In this document: positions 42,851 through 50,729 of the stretch, one piece after another | How the letters are laid out: every line of letters starts with the position of its first letter | Position numbering within the stretch: the first letter of the stretch is position 1 | Source: CAVQEK01 sp964596645 | GTDB taxonomy: Bacteria; Bacteroidota; Bacteroidia; Cytophagales; Cyclobacteriaceae | Length of the DNA: 64,000 nt | NCBI GenBank assembly: GCA_964596645.1 | Contig: CAZQVB010000011.1 | Span: 60,815 to 124,814, forward strand | Direction: 5' to 3' | Translations under genes and position numbers: made by a program | The notes under the pieces: model-generated | Told to the model about the DNA's origin: nothing | What the model saw: the letters and a program-made list of their open reading frames with translations, nothing else | The model's database searches: none

Positions 42851-43567
42851 ATGAATGCATTGAAAGAAAATTGGCTAACAGAAGGGCTTGTGGATTTTGA
42901 GTATAAGAAATACGTGCTCCTGGCTTATTTGCAGTATGTGCGAGAGAATTTCGACCACAAGAAGCTTTACCCGTTTATGTCTGACCTCATCTTTCATTTT
43001 CGCAACCTTCAGCATATAAAAAAGCACAAAGAGCTGCTGCACGAGCGATTTCCCAAAGTGATGACGAGTGCCGATCTGCATAACCTTCAGGTATCGTATG
43101 AGCGCATAGTGAAAGATGACGAGCTGATGCAGGAGATAGAAGCCATTGTAGCTTTTGGTTTGGCGAAAATGGAGCTGAGCATAGAAGCCGGTAAGGAAAT
43201 TTATGAATCTATTGAGCACAACCTGGAGATAGAGCCCATTGGTGTGTGTCCGCTATACGCCAGGGAGGGTTTTGTGCTTATAGCCCAGGCCAGCAGCAGT
43301 GAGGTGCTCGTCTACCGGTTCGCCGTCAGGATGTTTGAAGAACCCAACGAAAACTACCGCGGCCTTGCCACGGAGTATATGGAGACGGCGGTGCGCAGTT
43401 TGGTGAACACATATGAAAATATAAAACTGGGACTCATCCGAAGGCACAGGCAGATGCCCAATCCTGCTACTTATGTGGTGTCGTCGCGGATAGCTCTGCC
43501 ACTGGAAGAAACCCTGTTGCCAATTGCGAAGCGTATGCTTGTGCGCTATGTGAGCGATGCAGCCTGA
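42851..43567 (+). CDS. Conserved hypothetical cytosolic protein
   Basis: About 238 residues from the ATG used here (MNALKENWLTEGLVDFEYKK). A TTG 30 bases upstream would overlap the promoter. I do not recognise the family. The N-terminal half is helical (LAYLQYVRENFDHKKLYPFM, DLIFHFRNLQHIKKHKELLH). The C-terminal half is mixed and contains LEIEPIGVCPLYAREGFVLI, and the end is LPIAKRMLVRYVSD. It has no signal peptide or membrane helix. It sits on the opposite strand between secG and groES, in a region otherwise transcribed leftward. Confidence 0.7.
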   Translation: MNALKENWLTEGLVDFEYKKYVLLAYLQYVRENFDHKKLYPFMSDLIFHFRNLQHIKKHKELLHERFPKVMTSADLHNLQVSYERIVKDDELMQEIEAIVAFGLAKMELSIEAGKEIYESIEHNLEIEPIGVCPLYAREGFVLIAQASSSEVLVYRFAVRMFEEPNENYRGLATEYMETAVRSLVNTYENIKLGLIRRHRQMPNPATYVVSSRIALPLEETLLPIAKRMLVRYVSDAA

Positions 43568-43631
43568 GTACCGCCGATGCACCATCCCGGCCACGGGAGG
43601 TAATGTAGACAGGAAAAAAAAGATTAGAATA

Positions 43632-44030
43632 TTAAGGCTGCTCAGCGTTTTCTGGTGCGAGGTTCAGCAGTTCGTCATCTTCGATGAGTGCTGAGTCGCC
43701 GGTGGTGCCTTCCAGGGGAAGCTGGTTGTTCATGCCGGGCAGTACATTTTGCTCCTGTGCACGCTCTATGGTCGGGCTGGTAAAGCCAGCTGCTTCGTCG
43801 GCACCGGTAAGCACAGGATTGGTAGCCAATACCAACACCATAATGGCAATGGCAAACACCCAGGTAAGCTTCTCCAGAATGTCACCTGTTTTCTTCACGC
43901 CCATCACCTGGCTGGCGCCGGAGCCTCCAAACTGGCTGGACAAACCACCGCCCTTAGAATTTTGTGCGAGCACAACCAAAACCAAAAGCAAGGCGAATAT
44001 GACGATGAGGGTGACGAGAAAGGTGAACAT
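43632..44030 (-). CDS. secG: Protein translocase subunit SecG
   Basis: A 132-residue inner-membrane protein. Two helices (LVTLIVIFALLLVLVVLAQN and LEKLTWVFAIAIMVLVLATN) flank the conserved cytosolic loop NSKGGGLSSQFGGSGASQVM, the SecG signature. A polar tail of about 50 residues (ending LNLAPENAEQP) is longer than in proteobacterial SecG but common in Bacteroidota. It helps SecYEG translocation. It is last in the leftward cluster, 6 bases after the TPR gene. Confidence 0.95.
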   Translation of the reverse strand: MFTFLVTLIVIFALLLVLVVLAQNSKGGGLSSQFGGSGASQVMGVKKTGDILEKLTWVFAIAIMVLVLATNPVLTGADEAAGFTSPTIERAQEQNVLPGMNNQLPLEGTTGDSALIEDDELLNLAPENAEQP

Positions 44031-44036
44031 TATATA

Positions 44037-44990
44037 TTATTTTTTTAGCGCTTCAATTTGAGCCGCAAAGTAAGCCCTTTTTTGAGGAAATTTCCAAATC
44101 AATTTCTTGTATATGTCGATGGCTTTATCCGTCTTGCCCTGGGCCACAAAGATATTGGCAAGGTTTTCTGTTACCAGGTTGTCATTCAGATTGGTGCTGT
44201 GCTGAGCCAGGTCTTGAGGTGGCTTGGCTTCAACGGCCGCAGCGGCATTTTCCTGCTGCCGTATGCGCGGGCTTTTATTGATAAAGCGATCGATAAGTTC
44301 AATTTGGTATGAAGCATGCACGGGGCCATCGGCCGGTGGCAGATAATCTTCTATTTCTTTGGCTATGGCATCTTCCTGCTCGTCGGTGAGCTCGGAAGGA
44401 TTGGGGTCATTTTGCGGCTCTTCTTTATATGTAGGTGGTGTGTGCTCAGCGTGTATTTCCCGCGTGTTGCCAGGGTCAGGCGTTTGTTGCTCATCCAAAA
44501 ATTCGAATTGCTGCCTGAGTTTGCGCAGCTCTTGCAGGTTGTCCATCACCTCCTGAAAAATCACATCACTGTTCTCTTCATTATTTTCAGGAGCTTGCTG
44601 TTCATCGGGGCCAGGCTCTGGTTCGGCAGTGTTACTCTCAGGCGCATCAGCGGAATCCTCAACGATGTGTGTCGGCATTGCCTGGGCAGTCATGTAGTCT
44701 TCGGCAGACGTATATCGGCCTGAAGAGTCTAGCCGAAAATCGGCGTCTGTGAGGTACTGCTTCAACCGGCTACGATCCGACACATACAGCGCCGCCGTGT
44801 TAAGCAGGCTTTTTTGCTGCTCGTGGTGTAACACAGCAGCAATTTTCGCCATCAATACGCGCAGTGTCTGTGCATAGGGGTACTGTCGGCACATCGACTG
44901 CACCGCCTCAAAATCTTCGGCCCCGGCTGATTCCGGATTTAGTAGTAGCTGGTTAATTCTGTGTTGATCCACATCCGTTGTTTTTACCAA
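44037..44990 (-). CDS. Conserved Bacteroidota tetratricopeptide-like protein
   Basis: A 317-residue soluble protein. The N-terminal region (about 1-90; DFEAVQSMCRQYPYAQTLRV, LNTAALYVSDRSRLKQYL) is helical. The middle (about 110-215) is Glu/Pro/Asn-rich and probably disordered. The C-terminus ends in a TPR-like unit (NLANIFVAQGKTDKAIDIYK then LIWKFPQKRAYFAAQIEALK). It overlaps lptE by 7 bases and is followed by secG after 6 bases. The conserved position between lptE and secG suggests a role in envelope biogenesis, which is inference from context. Confidence 0.75.
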   Translation of the reverse strand: MVKTTDVDQHRINQLLLNPESAGAEDFEAVQSMCRQYPYAQTLRVLMAKIAAVLHHEQQKSLLNTAALYVSDRSRLKQYLTDADFRLDSSGRYTSAEDYMTAQAMPTHIVEDSADAPESNTAEPEPGPDEQQAPENNEENSDVIFQEVMDNLQELRKLRQQFEFLDEQQTPDPGNTREIHAEHTPPTYKEEPQNDPNPSELTDEQEDAIAKEIEDYLPPADGPVHASYQIELIDRFINKSPRIRQQENAAAAVEAKPPQDLAQHSTNLNDNLVTENLANIFVAQGKTDKAIDIYKKLIWKFPQKRAYFAAQIEALKK

Positions 44991-45508
44991 TTGGCTATAG
45001 TCGCATTAAAAATATCGAGTATGATCTGTTCGAATATTTCATCGATAAGCTCATCTTCTATGCTGCTCAATGTTTGCAATTGCGGGTCGTAATCGGCGTA
45101 AAAGGAAAAGCGCTGTTCGAAGCTTTGCGATTCGTCTATAGTATTTACATATACCACATTCAGCCCAATGGTAAGCCGCTGCAGTCCGGCGATATCAGCA
45201 TTTTCAAAGTTGAGATTGCCTGAGGCTGTGGGGGCTATGGGCGTAATCCGATATTCCACAATGCTGCCTTCCAGTTGCAAATCGCCCAGGCCATCGACCA
45301 GAGTAAGGCCGGTGTTGCGCTGGTAATATTCTTTAATTTGCTCAGTGAAATTGTTGCTGAGCGTGGGAGGGCCGGCGCCGACTTCATCGTAGAACACCTG
45401 AATAGAAATGGTTTCTATCTCTGGCGACAATGTAGCACCCGTAAATGAGTAAACACCGCAGCCTGACAGGGCCGCACACCACAGCAATATGCCGATTGCC
45501 TTACTCAT
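44984..45508 (-). CDS. lptE: LptE-family LPS-assembly lipoprotein
   Basis: A 174-residue lipoprotein. A signal peptide with a lipobox (LSGC, Cys17) is followed by CGVYSFTGATLSPEIETISI, the typical start of Bacteroidota LptE, then a mixed alpha/beta fold (FTEQIKEYYQRNTGLTLVDG, LEGSIVEYRITPIAP). LptE plugs the LptD barrel that places lipopolysaccharide in the outer leaflet. It overlaps both the upstream activator gene (8 bases) and the downstream TPR gene (7 bases), so translation is probably coupled. Confidence 0.85.
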   Translation of the reverse strand: MSKAIGILLWCAALSGCGVYSFTGATLSPEIETISIQVFYDEVGAGPPTLSNNFTEQIKEYYQRNTGLTLVDGLGDLQLEGSIVEYRITPIAPTASGNLNFENADIAGLQRLTIGLNVVYVNTIDESQSFEQRFSFYADYDPQLQTLSSIEDELIDEIFEQIILDIFNATIANW

Positions 45509-46775
45509 CTATTTCGTATTGTTTTATTTTCCGGTACAGCGTGCGCTCTGAAATACCCAAATCGCTGGCTGCGTATTTTCTTTTATTATTGTTTTTGCGC
45601 AAAGCCTTTATGATCATTTCCTTTTCCTTTTCCTGAAGCGACAGCGATTCGTCGCGCTCCGTTTCGTGGGTTATGTCTTCTATCTTGTCCAGGTTGTAGG
45701 TGCTCATGGGCTTGCCTTGGGGCTTGTTGATCACGTATGCCTGCGGCTTGTACTCTTCGGGCAGTCCGTCGCCATCATCCTCGGGGTCGAACAGCGAGGA
45801 GTGCTTTTCCATTACGCTGCGGTCTATCACACCTTCGGAGATCAGCCCGTGCACCAGATTTTTCAAATCGTTCACATCTTTGCGCATATCGAAAAGCACT
45901 TTGTAGAGCAGCTCCCTTTCGTTCAGGCCGGACGAGCCGTTGCCTTTATCGTCTTGCTGGCGGTACAATGCTGGCAGATAGCTGCTTTCGGTAGGCAGGT
46001 ATTTCAGCATTTTTTCTACGTTGATGTCCCGGTCTATTTCCAACACGGAGATCTGCTCCACCAAATTTTTCAGTTGTCTGATGTTGCCGGGAAACCGGTA
46101 CTTCATCAAAGCCTGCTTGGCCTCCAAATCGAGGTTGAGTGGTTTCACCTTGTATTTTTCGGCAAAGTCTGTTGCAAACTTCCTAAACAGCAGTTCCACG
46201 TCATCGCCACGCTCGCGCAGCGGGGGCACGTATATGGGTACAGTGTTCAGGCGGTAGTACAGGTCCTGCCGGAATTCTCCCTTTTCTACCGATTGTAGCA
46301 GGTTTACGTTGGTGGCTGCCACCACCCGCACATTGGTTTTCTGCACCTTCGATGAACCTACCTTTATAAATTCGCCATACTCCAATACGCGCAGCAGCCT
46401 GGCTTGCGTGGCCAGGGGCATTTCGCCGATCTCATCCAAAAAGATGGTGCCGCCATTCGTGACTTCGAAGTATCCCTGGCGCGCTTCATGGGCGCCGGTA
46501 AATGACCCTTTCTCATGGCCAAACAGCTCGGAATCGATGGTGCCCTCCGGTATAGCGCCACAGTTGATGGCGATAAACTTACCATGTTTCCTGGGGCTCA
46601 GGTGGTGAATGATCTTCGAAAAAGATTCCTTACCGCTGCCACTCTCTCCGGAAATGAGCACCGTCATATCGGTCGGGGCTACCTGGCTGGCTACTTCTAT
46701 GGCATGGTTGAGCAGAGGCGAGTTGCCAATTATACCAAACCTTTGCTTGATGCTTTGTATCTCTGAATGGGTCAA
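45501..46775 (-). CDS. Sigma-54-interacting transcriptional activator without receiver domain
   Basis: A 424-residue AAA+ activator. There is no response-regulator or GAF domain, and the ATPase starts within the first 20 residues. Walker A is GESGSGKE (about 43-50), the sigma-54-contact loop is GSFTGA (about 90-95, a variant of GAFTGA), and Walker B is IFLDEIGE (about 111-118). A Ser/Asp-rich linker (about 250-370) precedes a C-terminal Fis-type HTH (KRKYAASDLGISERTLYRKI). Like PspF it is probably controlled by a partner protein rather than by phosphorylation. It is embedded between miaB and lptE, with an 8-base overlap with lptE, hinting at control of envelope genes. Confidence 0.9.
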   Translation of the reverse strand: MTHSEIQSIKQRFGIIGNSPLLNHAIEVASQVAPTDMTVLISGESGSGKESFSKIIHHLSPRKHGKFIAINCGAIPEGTIDSELFGHEKGSFTGAHEARQGYFEVTNGGTIFLDEIGEMPLATQARLLRVLEYGEFIKVGSSKVQKTNVRVVAATNVNLLQSVEKGEFRQDLYYRLNTVPIYVPPLRERGDDVELLFRKFATDFAEKYKVKPLNLDLEAKQALMKYRFPGNIRQLKNLVEQISVLEIDRDINVEKMLKYLPTESSYLPALYRQQDDKGNGSSGLNERELLYKVLFDMRKDVNDLKNLVHGLISEGVIDRSVMEKHSSLFDPEDDGDGLPEEYKPQAYVINKPQGKPMSTYNLDKIEDITHETERDESLSLQEKEKEMIIKALRKNNNKRKYAASDLGISERTLYRKIKQYEIDE

Positions 46776-46788
46776 GGTGGCTTGCTAT

Positions 46789-48231
46789 TTAAGAATATAT
46801 ATGTACTACCTCGCCCAGAAGTGTGGCCGCTGTGCATTCGAGGATATGCACATCCACATATTGGCTTTTCTTCAGGTCTCCGCGCGGAAACACCACTACT
46901 TTGTTTGCGCTGTTGCGCCCCTGAAGCTGATCAGTCGAGCGCTTGGAATAGCCTTCTATCAACACTTTGTGTGTTTTGTATAGATCAAGCTCATTGCGTT
47001 CGAGTGATAACTGCCGCTGTTTGTCTATGATCTGTTGCAGCCTGGCTTTTTTTACTTCGAGCGGCACATCATCATGTAGTTTTTTCTCTGCAAGCGTGCC
47101 CGGCCTTTCTGAGTAGTAGAACATATACGAAAAGTCGTATCGGGCATAATCCATCAGGCTCAGGGTATCCAGATGCTCTTCGTGGTTTTCAGTACAGAAA
47201 CCGGCGATCATGTCGGAAGATATACCGCACTCTTCACCCAATATTGCTCTAATGGCATCGATACGGCCCATATACCATTCGCGGGTATAGGTGCGGTTCA
47301 TGAGCTCCAACACCCGGGTGTTGCCGCTCTGAGCCGGCAAATGAATGTATTTACAGATGTTGTCGTGCTTTTTCATGGTGTACAGCACTTCATCGGTGAT
47401 GTCTTTGGGATGCGACGTGGAAAACCGAATTCTCAAATCGGGATGTACGCGCGCCACCTTATCCAGCAGCTGGGCGAATGTGATCACAGCACTTTCTGTG
47501 TCGGCCTGCCACTTGTAGGAGTCTACATTCTGCCCTAGCAAAGTCACTTCCCGATAGCCCTGTTCATACAACTGCGCAGCCTCACGCACTATGGAGTGAG
47601 CATCCCTGCTGCGCTCGCGACCACGGGTGAATGGCACCACGCAGAAAGAACACATGTTGTCGCAGCCGCGCATGATGGAGATAAATGCCGTAACGCCGTT
47701 GGAGTTGAGCCGTACCGGATTGATGTCTGCGTAGGTCTCTTCGCGAGAAAGAAACACATTCACAGCCTTGCGCCCGTCTTGCACCTGCAGCACAAGGTTG
47801 GGCAAGTCGCGATAAGCATCGGGACCTACCACCATATCCACTATTTTTTCCTCTTCCAGTAGTTTGGCCTTTAGTCGCTCGGCCATACAGCCCAACACGC
47901 CGATCATGAGCTCGGGTTTGTTTTTTTTGAATGCGTTGAACTGAGCGAGCCGGTTGCGTACTGTTTGTTCTGCCTTGTCGCGTATAGAGCAGGTGTTAAT
48001 CAAGATGACGTCGGCATCTTCTACTTGCCCCGTGGTGTCGTAGCCATGCTGCTGCATGATGGACGATACGATTTCGCTGTCAGAGAAATTCATCTGGCAA
48101 CCATAGCTTTCTATATAAAGCCTGCGTGCGCTGCCGGCCTGTGTATTGGGTGTAGTATGCACCACCTGGCAGCCGCTATCTTTCTCTTCTTCCCGGCCCA
48201 AAATGGCTATGTCTTTTATCACTACAGTCAT
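46789..48231 (-). CDS. miaB: tRNA-2-methylthio-N6-dimethylallyladenosine synthase MiaB
   Basis: A 480-residue methylthiotransferase that modifies A37 of tRNAs reading UNN codons. The N-terminal MTTase domain (RLYIESYGCQMNFSDSEIVS, INTCSIRDKAEQ, VLGCMAE) supplies three Cys for one cluster. The radical SAM motif is in RGCDNMCSFCVVPFTRGRER. The C-terminal TRAM domain ends about residue 479. The N-terminus has an extra about 30 residues. It is the first gene of the leftward run and ends 13 bases before the sigma-54 activator. A perfect -7 element lies about 53 bases upstream. Confidence 0.95.
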   Translation of the reverse strand: MTVVIKDIAILGREEEKDSGCQVVHTTPNTQAGSARRLYIESYGCQMNFSDSEIVSSIMQQHGYDTTGQVEDADVILINTCSIRDKAEQTVRNRLAQFNAFKKNKPELMIGVLGCMAERLKAKLLEEEKIVDMVVGPDAYRDLPNLVLQVQDGRKAVNVFLSREETYADINPVRLNSNGVTAFISIMRGCDNMCSFCVVPFTRGRERSRDAHSIVREAAQLYEQGYREVTLLGQNVDSYKWQADTESAVITFAQLLDKVARVHPDLRIRFSTSHPKDITDEVLYTMKKHDNICKYIHLPAQSGNTRVLELMNRTYTREWYMGRIDAIRAILGEECGISSDMIAGFCTENHEEHLDTLSLMDYARYDFSYMFYYSERPGTLAEKKLHDDVPLEVKKARLQQIIDKQRQLSLERNELDLYKTHKVLIEGYSKRSTDQLQGRNSANKVVVFPRGDLKKSQYVDVHILECTAATLLGEVVHIYS

Positions 48232-48284
48232 ATCAATAAATCGATGTCTTGTTCTTTCTTAAAAGCAGTTGTTGAAAAGAGTTG

Positions 48285-48292
48285 CAAATATA
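48285..48292 (-). promoter_or_regulatory. Bacteroidota -7 element TATATTTG upstream of miaB
   Basis: An exact TAnnTTTG on the minus strand, about 53 bases before the miaB ATG. TCTG at about the right distance could serve as a degenerate -33. It probably drives the whole miaB-to-secG run. Confidence 0.55.
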
Positions 48293-48392
48293 CAAATTGA
48301 AAAGTGAATGTGACAGAATGGCAGGAATTCCTTTGGTGACCCTCTGAGCCTGGTGTCTGCGCTATGGTGGTTGGCTTGATGGCTGGTAGCTT

Positions 48393-49697
48393 TTATGGCT
48401 CAACAGCGCCTTGTTCGTAGCTGTTGAGCACGTCGCGGATGGCCTGTGCTTTGAGCAGGCACTCTTCGTATTCACGCTCAGCCACAGAGTCGTAGGTGAT
48501 GGCGCTGCCTACATGCAGGGAAAGCTGCTTTGCGGCTTTTGAATACATAAGGCTTCGTATCACCACATTGAAATCAAAATCCCCTTGCGGGTCAATAAAA
48601 CCCATAGCGCCGGAATATAGCCCCCTTCCTGTGTCTTCCAGCTCTTCTATGGCCTGCATCACCCTTATCTTCGGGGCACCCGTCATGCTGCCCATCGGGA
48701 AGGTGTTTTTGATGATCTCGGAGAGCTCGATGCCTGGTGTCAGCTCTGCGGAAATGGTAGAAACAAGGTGATGGAGGTGCCTGTAGCTGTATATCGCATA
48801 CAACTCGTCCACGTGTACCGTTCCGGTGCGGGCGCATCTGGCCAGGTCGTTGCGCACAAGGTCTACGATCATGAGATTTTCGGCTTGTTCTTTTTCGCTC
48901 GTCTGCAATTGATGTCTGAGTGCTTCATCTGCGAAAGCATCCTTACTTCTCTTCATAGTGCCTTTTATAGGCTGGCTCAGTATGCGGGTGCCGCGTTTGG
49001 AGAGAAAGCGCTCGGGCGAAGCAGACAAGATGTAGTGATCTGCACATTTCATCAATGCAGAAAACGGAGCAGGGGAGTGGCTATTCAGCGCCAGGTAGGT
49101 TTCCACCGGCTCTATTTCAATTTTTTCTGCCAGAAATTCTATGCAATAATTCATCTCATAAAACTCGCCATCCAAAATGCAGTCGCGTATGCGCGCTACA
49201 TTTTCCAGATATCTGTCGCGCGAGGTCTGGCAGATCAGTTCCGCGGCTTTCGAAGCCTTTTTTGGCTGTATATCGACTCTTTCTATGTCGGCCAATGTTG
49301 CGTCGGGCGAACCAAATGAATGCACAGACACCCGATCATATTGAAAAATAAGCACAACCTCTGGCTGAACAAACTGAAGATGGGGTACGGCTATGCTGGT
49401 AGGATTATTGGATTGCAGCGCTTCCAGCTCATTTTTTAAGTCATACGCAAAGTAGCCTGTAAGCCAGTCCGGTGTATCGGACTGAAATCGGTACAGCGCT
49501 TCCAGCGACATTTGTGATGAATGCATTGAGCGCTTGCAGCCAACCGCCAACATATTGGGAAAAGTGCCAAAACGCTGGTGTATGCCGTTGTTGTTGAAAA
49601 ATGAAAAATGGCTGTGTTGATTTGCCCAATGCAGCGCCTTTTGCTGAAATACCCGGCTATTGCTTAGATCAAATGTGGCGGATTGGCGATGGCCCAT
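48393..49697 (-). CDS. pabB: Aminodeoxychorismate synthase component I
   Basis: A 434-residue chorismate-binding enzyme. The decisive motif is PIKGT (about residues 239-243), in which Lys marks PabB rather than the PIAGT of anthranilate synthase TrpE. GSMTGAPK and the C-terminal SAITYDSVAEREYEECLLKA are typical of the chorismate-utilising fold. It makes 4-amino-4-deoxychorismate for folate, with ammonia from a PabA glutaminase that is not encoded nearby. A -7 element lies 26 bases before the start. Confidence 0.85.
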   Translation of the reverse strand: MGHRQSATFDLSNSRVFQQKALHWANQHSHFSFFNNNGIHQRFGTFPNMLAVGCKRSMHSSQMSLEALYRFQSDTPDWLTGYFAYDLKNELEALQSNNPTSIAVPHLQFVQPEVVLIFQYDRVSVHSFGSPDATLADIERVDIQPKKASKAAELICQTSRDRYLENVARIRDCILDGEFYEMNYCIEFLAEKIEIEPVETYLALNSHSPAPFSALMKCADHYILSASPERFLSKRGTRILSQPIKGTMKRSKDAFADEALRHQLQTSEKEQAENLMIVDLVRNDLARCARTGTVHVDELYAIYSYRHLHHLVSTISAELTPGIELSEIIKNTFPMGSMTGAPKIRVMQAIEELEDTGRGLYSGAMGFIDPQGDFDFNVVIRSLMYSKAAKQLSLHVGSAITYDSVAEREYEECLLKAQAIRDVLNSYEQGAVEP

Positions 49698-49722
49698 GGT
49701 GCATGTTTATTGAAATAATCGC

Positions 49723-49730
49723 CAAATATA
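49723..49730 (-). promoter_or_regulatory. Bacteroidota -7 element TATATTTG upstream of pabB
   Basis: An exact TAnnTTTG match on the minus strand, 26 bases before the pabB ATG. No clear -33 element. Confidence 0.5.
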
Positions 49731-49933
49731 AGCGAGGAGCGGGGTTAAGGCTACCTCTTAATCAGCCACTGACCATCTCTTTGTAAAGCGCTGTGGGTAC
49801 AATCATAAGCATTACAGCGCACACTCGCTTTTTCCATTATTATACATAACTGAGGCCTGCTGATGTGCGTCATAGTATTTTCAAGAGCGGGTACCGTAGT
49901 TTTGCGTTTTCTAAAATAAAAAATACAATAAAG

Positions 49934-50464
49934 ATGGCTTTAGTATTACCTGTGCGGGGCATCGTGCCCGTCTTTGGCGAGAATTGTTTTCTGGCTGATA
50001 ATGCCACCGTGGTGGGCGAAGTAGTTATGGGCGATCATTGCAGCGTATGGTTCAATGCAGTGGTGCGGGGCGATGTGCATTCCATCACCATCGGTCATCA
50101 TACCAACATACAGGATGGGGCCGTCATTCATTGCACCTACAAAAAGGCCAAGGTCACCATCGGCAATTATGTGTCGATAGCGCACAATGCCATCGTACAC
50201 GGCTGCACCATCGAAGACAATGTGCTGATTGGCATGGGTGCTGTAGTGATGGACGATGCCGTGGTGCAAAGCAGGGCCATAGTGGCGGCAGGTGCCGTAG
50301 TGCTGGCAGGCACTGTGGTAGAAGGTGGATATATATATGCCGGTACACCGGCCAGGAAAATAAAACCGGTAGGAGAGGAGATGGGAGAAGTCTTTGCCCG
50401 CACAGCCAACAATTATGTGAAATATGCCCGGTGGTTCACCAACCCCGACAACCACGAATACTAA
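49934..50464 (+). CDS. Gamma-class carbonic anhydrase-like hexapeptide protein
   Basis: About 176 residues from the ATG used here (MALVLPVRGIVPVFGENCFL). An upstream in-frame codon 69 bases away lacks family similarity. The left-handed beta-helix is clear from hexapeptide repeats (MGDHCSVWFNAVVRGDVHSI, IGNYVSIAHNAIVHGCTIED, VLIGMGAVVMDDAVV). The metal-binding His are in DGAVIHCTY and SIAHNAIVHGC, as in gamma-carbonic anhydrases/YrdA-like proteins. Many such homologues have weak or no carbonic anhydrase activity, so the real reaction is uncertain. It is transcribed alone toward rpsA. Confidence 0.85.
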   Translation: MALVLPVRGIVPVFGENCFLADNATVVGEVVMGDHCSVWFNAVVRGDVHSITIGHHTNIQDGAVIHCTYKKAKVTIGNYVSIAHNAIVHGCTIEDNVLIGMGAVVMDDAVVQSRAIVAAGAVVLAGTVVEGGYIYAGTPARKIKPVGEEMGEVFARTANNYVKYARWFTNPDNHEY

Positions 50465-50595
50465 ACTACCTATCGTTCATGCTTTGGCCGATCCTGAAAT
50501 AGGTTCAGGATGACGGGGCTTTTTTGTCATGCAACTCAGCCATACCACACTGAAGCTGTGGCTCCTAATGCCCTCTTTTGCAAATCTCAGGGCAA

Positions 50596-50622
50596 TTGCA
50601 TTCATATTTTTTTCTACCTTTG
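50596..50622 (+). promoter_or_regulatory. Promoter of rpsA (TTG / TACCTTTG)
   Basis: An exact -7 element TACCTTTG with TTG 16 bases upstream as a possible -33. The resulting leader before rpsA is about 100 bases and includes the A/T-rich TTTTATTATAAAAAAA, a plausible binding site for S1 itself. Confidence 0.55.
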
Positions 50623-50729
50623 CGCTCCGTTCGGGTGAACGGCCTCAAAGACGGATTTTTGAGGATTTTATTATAAAAAAATCGAAAGTGTGCCCCCGGC
50701 CTTTCGAGTAGTACAGGGGAAGTGATCTT

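Noticed and set aside
48393..49697. Anthranilate synthase TrpE assignment
   Set aside because: The PIKGT motif with Lys indicates PabB rather than TrpE (PIAGT), and no trp genes are nearby.
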